Assembly (NCBI GenBank): GCA_902781315.1
Contig: CACZIT010000011.1
Coordinates: 1 to 64,000, forward strand
Reading direction: 5' to 3'
DNA length: 64,000 nucleotides
Source of the DNA: an uncultured Prevotellaceae bacterium
GTDB lineage: Bacteria > Bacteroidota > Bacteroidia > Bacteroidales > Bacteroidaceae
Within the stretch, counting starts at the first letter, position 1; each line of letters starts with the position of its first letter. A program made the position numbers and the translations under genes. The notes under the pieces were generated by a model. The model worked only from the letters and a program-made list of their open reading frames with translations. It was not told where the DNA came from and made no database searches. Shown here one piece after another: positions 15,989-25,300 of this stretch.

Positions 15989-16411
15989 ATGCGCAGACTC
16001 ACGAAACTTCAATCCGTGCTTTTCCTGCTGGGCGGCCTGCTCATGGTTGTCGGCGTGGGAGCCTTTGTGATGTTATGGCATCAGCGTGTGGCCTGCTGGG
16101 TATTTCTGGCTGGGGCCGTGCTGTTTAGCGTCATCCAGAGCATGCAGGTGTACGAAGGCAGCAACCGCAACGTGCGCCGTCTGAAGCGCATGATGAACCT
16201 GGCCGACCTGTTCTTCATCCTCGCAGGCATCCTCATGGTCGACACGGCCTACAACTTCCTGCTTCCGCTGTTTCGCCATGCGGGAAGTGCCGGCTACTAT
16301 CAGTACATAGACTATGTGTACAACAAATGGGTCATTCTCCTGCTCATTGCAGCCCTGCTCGAAGCCTACACTACCCATCGTATTGGTGCAGAACTGCGCT
16401 CTGAAAAATAA
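15989..16411 (+). CDS. Small integral membrane protein, four predicted helices
   Basis: The 140-residue product has four hydrophobic segments (about 9-30, 35-50, 72-90 and 107-128) with positive residues between helices 2 and 3 (NRNVRRLKRMM). I do not recognise the family. Its position 4 nt after the divIC-like gene suggests a joint transcript and perhaps an envelope role, but nothing in the sequence fixes a function. Confidence 0.7.
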   Translation: MRRLTKLQSVLFLLGGLLMVVGVGAFVMLWHQRVACWVFLAGAVLFSVIQSMQVYEGSNRNVRRLKRMMNLADLFFILAGILMVDTAYNFLLPLFRHAGSAGYYQYIDYVYNKWVILLLIAALLEAYTTHRIGAELRSEK

Positions 16412-16481
16412 AAAAAACATAAAACAAGGCCTATTTCAATTAAATAGCATAAAAATTTTTTTCCACTTCAATAATAGGTGT

Positions 16482-16489
16482 TACCTTTG
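16482..16489 (+). promoter_or_regulatory. -7 promoter element of the DUF4369-like gene
   Basis: TACCTTTG, 30 nt before the ATG at 16519. Confidence 0.6.
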
Positions 16490-16518
16490 GCACTCGGAAA
16501 AAAAGAACATCGGTTTTT

Positions 16519-17313
16519 ATGAAGAGATTATTCTACTCCATTATCTCAGTGCTCACGCTGGCTTCGTGTGCTAACACCTATAATATACAAGGTTCGTCGA
16601 ACGTGTCGAACCTTGACGGCCGAATGCTGTACCTGAAAGTGGTTGCCGACAACGATTTCAAGAAGCTCGACTCCTGTGACGTTGTGCACGGCCAGTTCCA
16701 CTTTGCCGGCACATTCGACTCCGTGCGCATGGCCAGCATCTTCATGGATGATGAGAGCGTGCTGCCCCTCGTGCTCGAAAGTGGCGACATCAATATCAAG
16801 ATTGACAACACCCAGCAGACCGTCAGCGGCACACCGCTCAACGACGAACTGTTCCGCTTCTTCAACCGCTGGAACCAGTTGCGCGGAGAGCAGATGGAAC
16901 TGATTCACAAGCACGACCAGGCCATCATGAACGGCAGCGACATGGACGTCGTCATCCGCCAGCTCAATGCCGAGTCGGTGCGCCTGTCGCAGCAGGAGGA
17001 CAGCCTCGTCACTTCGTTTGTCACTGAGAACTTCGACAACGTGCTTGGCCCTGGTGTCTTCATGATGGTCACCTCGGGTAACCAATACCCGCAACTCACG
17101 CCTTGGATTGAAGACATCATGAGCAAGGCCACCGACAGTTTCAAGAACGATGCCTACGTGAAGGACTACTATAAGAAGGCACAGGAGAACGAAGAAATCA
17201 TGAACGGCCTGCGCGACGTGCCGCAGGTGCAGCAGCCTATGCCTGCTCCCTCGCAGATGGCTCCCGTGGCTCCGGCTCCGACGCCCAACGAACTGGCGGC
17301 CCCCGCAAAGTAA
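16519..17313 (+). CDS. DUF4369-like lipoprotein
   Basis: A 264-residue protein with a lipoprotein signal (lipobox LASC, Cys near 17). The N-terminal part (about 22-110) has the beta pattern of DUF4369, the domain found before thioredoxin modules in Bacteroidetes (YLKVVADNDFKKLDS, GQFHFAGTFD, LESGDINIKID). No CxxC thioredoxin domain follows; instead there is a helical segment and a Pro/Ala-rich tail (about 235-264). It is likely anchored in the envelope facing the periplasm. Function unknown. The dihydroorotase gene follows 36 nt later. Confidence 0.75.
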   Translation: MKRLFYSIISVLTLASCANTYNIQGSSNVSNLDGRMLYLKVVADNDFKKLDSCDVVHGQFHFAGTFDSVRMASIFMDDESVLPLVLESGDINIKIDNTQQTVSGTPLNDELFRFFNRWNQLRGEQMELIHKHDQAIMNGSDMDVVIRQLNAESVRLSQQEDSLVTSFVTENFDNVLGPGVFMMVTSGNQYPQLTPWIEDIMSKATDSFKNDAYVKDYYKKAQENEEIMNGLRDVPQVQQPMPAPSQMAPVAPAPTPNELAAPAK

Positions 17314-17349
17314 GCACTTCCAGGCATTCCCTCACAAAGGCCTTTTGTC

Positions 17350-18678
17350 ATGAAAATACTGATAGAGAACGGTTGCATCGTCAATGAAGGCAGAACCTGC
17401 CGGGGATCTGTCGCCATAGCCGACGACCGTATCACAGACATACTGGAAGACCAAAAAGCGCAGCCCCGTGGCACTTACGATCAGGTCGTAGATGCCACGG
17501 GCTGTTTCGTTTTGCCCGGTGTCATCGATACCCACGTGCATTTCCGTGAGCCTGGCCTGACGGAGAAAGCAGACATCGAGAGCGAAAGCCGTGCTGCGGC
17601 CTTCGGCGGTGTCACCTCCTACTGCGAGATGCCCAACACCGTGCCACAGACCACCACCATCGAGGCCCTCGACGACAAACGGAGTCTGGCCAGAGAGAAG
17701 AGCCACGTCAACTACTCCTTCTTCTTCGGTGCCACCAACGACAACTATGCCGACTTTGCCCGTCTGGACCGCCATCGCGTGCCAGGCATCAAACTCTTCA
17801 TGGGCTCTTCCACGGGAAACATGCTCGTGGACCGCTACGGTTCGCTGCTGAAGGTGTTCGAGACTGCCGCCCGACTTGACCTGCCCGTTATGGCCCATTG
17901 TGAGGACACCGATACCATCAACCACAACATGGCGCAGATGAAGAAAGCCTACGGTGACGACCCCGACGTGATGCTCCATCCGCTCATCCGCTCAGAAGAA
18001 TCGTGCTACGAATCGTCGGCCCTGGCCGTGCAACTGGCGCGTACTTACGGCACCCATCTGCATGTGGCTCATATCTCTACGGCTCGCGAGCTTGAATTGC
18101 TGGGCGGCAATGTGACGGGGGAAGCCTGTGTGGCCCATCTGCTATTTACCTCGGCCGACTATGCCCGCAAGGGAGCACTCATCAAGTGTAATCCTGCCGT
18201 GAAGCGCGACGAAGACCGTCAGGCCCTGCGCCAGGCCCTCACCGACGGGCGCATCACCACCGTGGCCACCGACCATGCTCCCCACCTGCTCGCTCAAAAG
18301 CAGGGTGGTTGTGCGCGGGCAGCCTCGGGCATGCCGATGGTGCAGTTCTCGCTGCCCGTCATGCTGGGACTGGCCAGCGAGGGCGTGTTGTCAATGGAGC
18401 GAGTCGTGGAACTCATGTGCCATCAACCGGCGCAGCTCTTCCAGATTCGTGAGCGTGGCTTTTTGCGCCCTGGCTACAAGGCCGACATTGCCATTGTGCG
18501 GCCTACGGAACCGTACGTCGTCAGCAACGACATGGTGCAGAGCCGCTGTGGCTGGACCCCTCTGGAGGGCGACACCCTGTGCTGGCGCGTCAGCCATACG
18601 CTGTGCAACGGTCGCTTCGTTGTCGACGATGGTCGTTTCTGCCCCGACAGCCGTGGCGAAGAACTCCTATTCCGATAG
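17350..18678 (+). CDS. pyrC: Dihydroorotase
   Basis: The 442-residue amidohydrolase closes carbamoyl-aspartate to dihydroorotate in pyrimidine synthesis. Metal-site motifs are DTHVHFREPGLTEK (about 58-71), MAHCEDTD, HVAHISTARE and ATDHAPH. FREPG with the following Gly-rich FGGVTSYCEMPNT is typical of the DHO/allantoinase branch; the genome context (no allantoin genes) and length favour dihydroorotase. The following gene starts 6 nt after the stop. Confidence 0.9.
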   Translation: MKILIENGCIVNEGRTCRGSVAIADDRITDILEDQKAQPRGTYDQVVDATGCFVLPGVIDTHVHFREPGLTEKADIESESRAAAFGGVTSYCEMPNTVPQTTTIEALDDKRSLAREKSHVNYSFFFGATNDNYADFARLDRHRVPGIKLFMGSSTGNMLVDRYGSLLKVFETAARLDLPVMAHCEDTDTINHNMAQMKKAYGDDPDVMLHPLIRSEESCYESSALAVQLARTYGTHLHVAHISTARELELLGGNVTGEACVAHLLFTSADYARKGALIKCNPAVKRDEDRQALRQALTDGRITTVATDHAPHLLAQKQGGCARAASGMPMVQFSLPVMLGLASEGVLSMERVVELMCHQPAQLFQIRERGFLRPGYKADIAIVRPTEPYVVSNDMVQSRCGWTPLEGDTLCWRVSHTLCNGRFVVDDGRFCPDSRGEELLFR

Positions 18679-18684
18679 CTTCCG

Positions 18685-19857
18685 ATGATAGCAAGAATAC
18701 TGATACTGCTCCTGCTGGTATTGCTGTTGCCCCAGTTCTATTTCGACCAGCGCAAACGCCGTCGCCGTACATGGTGGCAGCGGTTGTTGTGGTGGTTGCC
18801 TGTGGTGGCCATGTCGGTCTGGACGGTGGTGCTGGCCTTCGACCGCGACTTTGTACCCGAAGACATGACGTGGACCAACGCCTACCTGCTGGTGCTCGGC
18901 GTGTTGTTCGTGCCAAGGGCTATCTACGCCCTCTGCTCGCTGCTGGGGCGCATCGTCAAAATCCTGGGGCGATCGCGCAATAACTGGGGCAATCTCATAG
19001 GATTCTTCCTCGCCCTCTTCACCGCTTTCGTCGTGCTCTACGGCAGTTTCATCGGTGTGCGCCGGCTCCATGTCCATCACATCGACATCACGCTCGAAAC
19101 CCTGCCTAAGGGCTACGATGGCTATAAGATAGTGCTCTTCTCCGATGCCCACGTCGGTTCCTTCACGGGCTGGCGCAAGCAGTTGCTGCAGCGCGATATT
19201 GACTCCATCAACGCACAGCAGGCCGATGCCATTGTCTTTGCGGGCGACCTGCAGAACCTGCGCCCCTCAGAGCTCTATCCCTTTCAGGACATCCTGCGCC
19301 AGCTGAAGGCTCGTGACGGTGTGTTCTCGGTGCTTGGTAATCACGACTACAGCGACTATATCGATGACGATCCCGCCATTTGTGCTGCCAACGAGCATGA
19401 GATGCAAAGTCGTCAGCGGCAGTTTGGCTGGACGCTGCTCATGAACGAATGGCGCTCCGTAGGACGAGGCACCAGTTCAATGGGCAGGCTCGTCATCGCC
19501 GGCATGGAGAACTACGGCCAGAAAGAAGGCACCCAGCGTGGTGACCTGCAGAAGACTCTCAGTGGGGTAGGGCAGAACGACTGCGTCATTCTGCTGCAGC
19601 ACGACCCCTCGGCATGGCAGCGGCTCATTCTGCCAGAGGCAAACATCCCGCTGACGCTCAGCGGGCATACCCATGGCGGGCAACTGTCGCTCTTTAGTCT
19701 GCGAGCCACCCGTTTTGTGGAGGACGAGGACTACGGTCTCTATCACGAAGGCCATCACCAACTCTACGTCACCAGCGGACTTGGTGGGCTTGTGCCCTTC
19801 CGCTTCGGCATCTCGCCCGAAATAGCCGTTATCACGCTGAAATCCGGCAATCCGTAA
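18685..19857 (+). CDS. Membrane-anchored metallophosphoesterase
   Basis: The 390-residue protein starts with three hydrophobic segments (about 3-18, 35-52 and 70-135 region), then a calcineurin-like domain with all the usual metal motifs: FSDAHVGS, FAGDLQN, GNHDY and SGHTHGGQ. It resembles YkuE/YaeI-type enzymes that hydrolyse phospholipid headgroups, such as UDP-diacylglucosamine relatives; the substrate here is not shown. It sits 6 nt after pyrC and before an acyltransferase gene, which fits envelope lipid work. Confidence 0.88.
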   Translation: MIARILILLLLVLLLPQFYFDQRKRRRRTWWQRLLWWLPVVAMSVWTVVLAFDRDFVPEDMTWTNAYLLVLGVLFVPRAIYALCSLLGRIVKILGRSRNNWGNLIGFFLALFTAFVVLYGSFIGVRRLHVHHIDITLETLPKGYDGYKIVLFSDAHVGSFTGWRKQLLQRDIDSINAQQADAIVFAGDLQNLRPSELYPFQDILRQLKARDGVFSVLGNHDYSDYIDDDPAICAANEHEMQSRQRQFGWTLLMNEWRSVGRGTSSMGRLVIAGMENYGQKEGTQRGDLQKTLSGVGQNDCVILLQHDPSAWQRLILPEANIPLTLSGHTHGGQLSLFSLRATRFVEDEDYGLYHEGHHQLYVTSGLGGLVPFRFGISPEIAVITLKSGNP

Positions 19858-19928
19858 AAACAGAAGCTCGCGTTTCGAGAACAGTAGTAAAAATCCTTAA
19901 TCGTCAGTACGTAAATCCTGAATCATCA

Positions 19929-20690
19929 ATGATAAAACTCCTCTATCGCATCTATCAGCTCTTCATTGCGGCCCCCCTGTGTCTGTTGGCCACACTTATC
20001 ACGGCAGTCGCCGTCATCGTAGGCTGCAGCCTTGGCGACGGACATTTCTGGGGCTACTACCCAGGCCGCCTTTGGTCGCGCTTCATCATACGTGTGCTCT
20101 TCCTGCCAGTGACGGTTGAAGGCCGCGAGCATCTCGAGAAAGACCAGTCTTACGTTTTCGTGAGCAATCACCAGGGAGCCTTCGATATCTTCCTCATCTA
20201 CGGTTTCCTGGGCCGCAACTTCAAATGGATGATGAAGCACCAGCTGCGCAACATGCCGCTCGTCGGCAAGGCTTGCGAGGCAGCCCACCACATCTTTGTC
20301 GACAAGCGCGGAGCCAGCCGCATCCGCCAGACCTACGAGCAGGCACGCCAGACGCTGCGCGACGGCATGTCGCTCGTTGTATTTCCCGAGGGTGCACGCA
20401 CCTTCACGGGCCACATGGGGCAGTTCCGCCGTGGTGCTTTCATGCTTGCCGACGAACTGCAACTGCCGGTCTGCCCGCTCACCATCAACGGGTCTTTCAA
20501 CGTAAAACCCCGCACCAAGGACCGTTATTGGGTGTTCTGGCATCCGCTGCGCCTGACGATTCACGCCCCCATCCATCCCGTCGGACATGGTGCTGAAAAC
20601 ATCAAACATGCTGAGGAAGAGAGTTATCGCGTGATCATGCAAGACCTTGTGTCCGAATACCAAGGCTATGTGGAGAATCCTGACCAATGA
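19929..20690 (+). CDS. 1-acyl-sn-glycerol-3-phosphate acyltransferase (PlsC family)
   Basis: 253 residues with an N-terminal membrane segment (about 10-38). Acyltransferase motif I is NHQGAFD (HxxxxD) and motif III is FPEGART, both in the expected order. The enzyme adds the second acyl chain to lysophosphatidate at the inner membrane face. A 71-nt gap with no clear promoter separates it from the phosphoesterase, so they may share a transcript. Confidence 0.9.
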   Translation: MIKLLYRIYQLFIAAPLCLLATLITAVAVIVGCSLGDGHFWGYYPGRLWSRFIIRVLFLPVTVEGREHLEKDQSYVFVSNHQGAFDIFLIYGFLGRNFKWMMKHQLRNMPLVGKACEAAHHIFVDKRGASRIRQTYEQARQTLRDGMSLVVFPEGARTFTGHMGQFRRGAFMLADELQLPVCPLTINGSFNVKPRTKDRYWVFWHPLRLTIHAPIHPVGHGAENIKHAEEESYRVIMQDLVSEYQGYVENPDQ

Positions 20691-20733
20691 GCAGTTTTTT
20701 TCGTATTTATTTTGATAACTCGAAGAAATGTTG

Positions 20734-20741
20734 TAACTTCG
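20734..20741 (+). promoter_or_regulatory. -7-like promoter element
   Basis: TAACTTCG, one base off the consensus, 31 nt before the ATG at 20773. Confidence 0.45.
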
Positions 20742-20772
20742 CCGACAAATAGAAAACTATTACATAGAGAAT

Positions 20773-21468
20773 ATGGATTTGAAAGAAAAGACAGGAGAAG
20801 TGGTAACCAAAGTGAAACGTAACCGCAAGTGGCAGGTGGCTGCCGCTGTGGCTGTAGTGGCGCTACTGGCGTTCTTAGCCTTCTGCACCTCGCCGTCGAA
20901 AAGCACCGGTGGCCAGGGGTTGCCTATAGGCGAAGCCTTCGACAGCCTGACCTCTGTGTTGCCGAAGGGCAGCGTCGTCGTGGCCCGCTTCCCCGATGAG
21001 GAACGCGCCGACCTCTACTATATGAACAGCGGTGTGCTCTATTGCTTCAACGGCAAGAGTAAGTTAATGGAGGAGATGAGCATCACAGGTGTGCCCAGTG
21101 GCAGCTATGTCGATGCCAAACTTTCGCAGGACGAGAAGTATATCTTCCTGACCGTTCGCCAGGGCAAGCTCGACAAACTCTATCGGCTGAACACCATGAA
21201 CCGTAACATAGTGGACATGGATAAGAGTTCTGCCGTCGACGAGGATGTTGTCGTGGTGGAGGAAAAAACTGTCCAGCCTGTCGAGAAGAAGAGTGAGGTG
21301 CCCGAAATCACCGAACCCCTGCCAGAGGCAGCTTTTGCCGCAGAGCCTGCAGGAGCTGGGCATGAGGCGAAGAAAGAACCCGTAGAGCCCAAGAAACCAG
21401 CAGAACCCAAGAAGCAGGCCGAGCAGCCTGTGAACACCCCCGAGGTCACTACCATCTCTACGGAGTAG
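20773..21468 (+). CDS. Single-pass membrane protein with a Lys/Pro/Glu-rich tail
   Basis: The 231-residue product has a basic N-terminus (VKRNRK), one membrane helix (about 25-42) and a soluble region of about 100 residues with beta-like repeats (RADLYYMNSGVLYCFNG; SKLMEEMSITG; KYIFLTVRQGKLDKLYRL). It ends in a disordered EPKKPAEPKKQAE-type tail. I do not recognise a family. Placed between lipid and glycosyltransferase genes, it is most likely an envelope protein. Confidence 0.65.
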   Translation: MDLKEKTGEVVTKVKRNRKWQVAAAVAVVALLAFLAFCTSPSKSTGGQGLPIGEAFDSLTSVLPKGSVVVARFPDEERADLYYMNSGVLYCFNGKSKLMEEMSITGVPSGSYVDAKLSQDEKYIFLTVRQGKLDKLYRLNTMNRNIVDMDKSSAVDEDVVVVEEKTVQPVEKKSEVPEITEPLPEAAFAAEPAGAGHEAKKEPVEPKKPAEPKKQAEQPVNTPEVTTISTE

Positions 21469-21510
21469 AAACGTTTTCAAATCTCAACTATTAACTATCA
21501 ACTGACAAAA

Positions 21511-22302
21511 ATGAGCGACAGCATCGTCATCATTCCTACCTATAACGAGAAGGAGAACATCGAGAAAATCATTCGTGCCGTGCTGGCTCTTGGCCAGCCC
21601 GCCATCAATCCCGCCGACGGCTCTCAGTTGCCGGCAGACCATCAGTTCAACATCCTCGTCATCGACGACGGCTCTCCCGACGGCACAGCGCAGATCGTGA
21701 AGCGCCTGATGGCAGAGGAGTTCAGCGATCGTCTCTTCATTATTGAACGTTCGGGCAAGCTGGGGCTTGGCACCGCCTATATCACGGGGTTCAAATGGGC
21801 ACTGGAGCACCAGTATGACTACATCTTCGAGATGGATGCCGATTTCTCACACGACCCCAACGATCTGCCGCGCCTCTACAGTGCTTGCCACGACGAGGGC
21901 TACGACCTCGCCATCGGTTCGCGCTACGTGAGTGGTGTCAACGTGGTCAACTGGCCTATCGGGCGTGTGCTCATGAGCTATTTTGCTTCGAAGTATGTGC
22001 GCTTCGTCACAGGTTTCAAGGTGCACGACACCACCGCCGGCTTCAAGTGCTACAAGCGCCGCGTGTTGCAGACCATCGAGCTCGACAAGATTCGCTTCAA
22101 GGGCTATGGCTTCCAGATTGAAATGAAGTATACGGCCCACAAGATAGGCTTCCGTATCAAGGAGGTGCCCGTCATCTTCATCAACCGCCGCGAAGGCGTG
22201 TCGAAGATGTCTGGCGGCATCTTTGGTGAGGCATTCTTTGGCGTCATGCGCCTGCGCTGGGACGGCTGGTTCCGCAAATATCCGCCCATGCCTGCAGAGT
22301 AG
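21511..22302 (+). CDS. Polyprenol monophosphomannose synthase-like glycosyltransferase (GT2)
   Basis: 263 residues, soluble GT2 fold like eukaryotic Dpm1 without a membrane tail. Motifs are IIPTYNEKENI at the N-terminus, VIDDGSPDGTA, the metal site EMDADFSHDP and the C-terminal INRREGVSKMSGGI. It should move a hexose from a nucleotide sugar to a polyprenyl phosphate, supplying lipid-linked sugar to membrane glycosyltransferases such as the GT39-like protein at 56999-58546. The sugar is not certain. Confidence 0.88.
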   Translation: MSDSIVIIPTYNEKENIEKIIRAVLALGQPAINPADGSQLPADHQFNILVIDDGSPDGTAQIVKRLMAEEFSDRLFIIERSGKLGLGTAYITGFKWALEHQYDYIFEMDADFSHDPNDLPRLYSACHDEGYDLAIGSRYVSGVNVVNWPIGRVLMSYFASKYVRFVTGFKVHDTTAGFKCYKRRVLQTIELDKIRFKGYGFQIEMKYTAHKIGFRIKEVPVIFINRREGVSKMSGGIFGEAFFGVMRLRWDGWFRKYPPMPAE

Positions 22303-22338
22303 GACCGCCTTACCGCCTTCTACGCACTTTTTCTAATA

Positions 22339-25300
22339 ATGAATATTCACGACATTGCGAAACTCTATGCAATGCTGCCGCAGGTCGGGGCATTGCGCCA
22401 TGTGCTGGAAAACAAATCCAAGGGAGACGTTTTCCTGCAGGGATTAGTGGGCTCGGCTGTGCCGATGGCATTTGCAGCGCTGGCCCAAAGTAAAAAAGGG
22501 AAAAAAACATCGAAGGACATCCTTTTTATCATGCAGGATGCCGACGAGGCAGGCTATCTATACAACGACCTCATGCAACTGTTGGGCAGCGAGGTGCTCT
22601 TCTTTCCTTCTTCCTACCGCCGTGCCGTGAAATTCGGCCAGCGCGATGCTGCCAACGAAATCCTGCGCACGGAGGTGTTGGCCAATCTCAGTTCACGGAA
22701 TACAAATGATATCTCCACACTTCACTCTGCACTCCTTATCGTCACCTACCCTGAGGCATTGGCCGAGCTGGTGGTGTCGCAGAAGAATCTCGACGAGCGT
22801 CTCATCTCGCTCAGCGTAGGGCAGAATATCGACATTGTCGAGTTGGAGAAGCAGTTGCGAGAACTGGGCTTCCGCGAGGAAGACTATGTCTATGAGCCTG
22901 GACAATTTGCCGTGCGCGGCAGCATTCTCGACGTCTACAGCTACAGCCACGAATTGCCTTTCCGCATCGACTTCTTCGGCGATGAGATCGACACCATCCG
23001 CACGTTTGAGGTGCAGGACCAGCTTTCGAAGGAACGACGCGAGCAGGTAGAGATTGTGCCCGAACTCTCGGCTGTCGCTCAGGAGAAAGTGCCGTTCATG
23101 CAGTTTCTGCCTGAAGGCACACTGCTCGTGGCACGCGACTTCCAGTATGTCAGCGATACCGTTGGGCGCATCTACGAAGAAGGTTTTTCACAGCAGGCCA
23201 TGACCGAACGCATGGAAGGTCTCACGGAGATGGAGCAGGCCCAGCTGCGTCAGGAAATGCGCCGCGATATCAACCTCTCCACTGCCTCCCAGTTTGATGC
23301 TTTGGCCGATAGGCATAGGAAGTTATGGCTGGCTGCTCCGCCTCAGGGCTACGAAGCCTCCCTCGCCTTCCATACGGCGCCGCAGCCGCTGTTCCATAAA
23401 AACGTGGAACTGATGACGCAGACGCTTGCCGACTATGCCAAGCATGGCTACAAACTCTATATCCTGGCCGACAGCCCCAAGCAACACGAACGACTCCGGG
23501 AACTCCTGACGCCTCAAGAGGGCGAAGGGGAGATGTTCGTCTCCGTTGACCACACACTCCACGAAGGTTTCGCCGACCACGACCTGCGGGCTTGCTTCTT
23601 CACCGACCACCAGATTTTCGACCGTTTCCACAAGTTCACGCTGAAGAACGAGAAGGCTCGCTCTGGCAAGATGGCGCTCACGATGAAGGAACTGCAGGAA
23701 CTGGAGATTGGCGACTACCTTGTCCATGTGGACTACGGTATCGGAAAGTTCGGCGGGCTGGTGCGCATTCCCATCACAAACGCGAAAGGCGAGTCGGCCT
23801 ATCAGGAAGTCATACGCATCATCTATCAGCACAACGACAAGGTAGACGTTTCCATCCACTCGCTCTATAAAATCAGCAAATACCGCCGCAGCGATACTGG
23901 CGAGCCGCCGCGCCTCAGCATTCTCGGCTCCGGCGCTTGGGACAGGCTGAAGGAGCGCACGAAGAAACGCATCAAGGACATCGCCCGCGATCTTATCCGC
24001 CTTTATGCCCGCCGTCAGAAGGAGAAAGGCTTCGCCTATTCGCCCGACTCCTACCTGCAAAACGAGCTCGAGGCGTCGTTCCTCTACGAAGATACGCCCG
24101 ACCAGCTGCGTGCCACGCAGGAGGTGAAAGCCGACATGGAAGCTTCGAAACCTATGGATCGTCTGGTCTGCGGCGACGTAGGCTTCGGCAAGACCGAGGT
24201 GGCCGTACGCGCCGCCTTCAAGGCTGCTACCGACTCGAAGCAGGTGGCGGTGATGGTGCCCACGACGGTGCTGGCGTTCCAGCACTATCAGACCTTCCGC
24301 AACCGACTGAAGGGCATGCCCGTTCGGGTGGAATACCTCTCGCGGGCACGTTCGGCAAAGAAGACAAAAGAAATTCTGGCCGACCTGGCCGAAGGAAAAA
24401 TCGACATCCTCATCGGCACGCATAAGCTCATCGGAAAACAAGTGGTGTGGAAAGACCTCGGATTGCTCATCATTGACGAGGAGCAGAAGTTTGGTGTCTC
24501 AGTGAAGGAGAAGTTGCGCCAACTGAAAGCCAATATCGACACACTCACGATGTCGGCAACGCCCATTCCGCGCACGCTGCAGTTCTCGCTGATGGGAGCG
24601 CGCGACATGAGCATCATCCGCACGCCACCGCCCAACCGCTATCCCATCTATACCGAGTTGGGTACCTACGGCAGCGACCTTATCAGCGATGCCATCAACT
24701 ACGAGCTGTCGCGAAACGGACAGGTGTTCTTTGTCAACGACCGCATTTCGAATCTCGAGGAAATCAAACGGCTCATCGAGAAAAACGTGCCCGACTGCCG
24801 CGTGGTGATCGGCCACGGGCAGATGAAGCCAGAGGAACTGGAGAAAGTGGTAATGGATTTTATCAATTACGACTACGATGTACTCCTGTCGACGACCATC
24901 ATCGAGAACGGCATCGACATCCCCAATGCCAATACCATCATCATCAACGATGCCCATCGCTTCGGACTCAGCGACCTGCACCAGATGCGCGGTCGCGTGG
25001 GACGCTCCAACCGCAAGGCTTTCTGCTACCTGCTGGCACCACCCAAGGCTGTGCTCACGCCAGAGGCACGCCGACGTCTGGAAGCCCTTGAGACATTCTC
25101 CGAACTGGGCAGCGGCTTCAATCTCGCCATGCAGGATCTCGACATCCGCGGTGCAGGCAATCTGCTGGGCGCCGAGCAGAGTGGCTTCATGGAAGACTTG
25201 GGCTACGAGACCTACCTGAAGATTATCAAGCAAGCCATGGCGGAACTGGCGAATGAAAGCCCCACACCCTCCCCCTCCCGAGGGGAGGAGGGCCTCGCGG

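Noticed and set aside
16073-16420. Antisense ORF across the small membrane protein gene
   Set aside because: It is a shadow frame with no domain; the sense frame has membrane helices and operon spacing.
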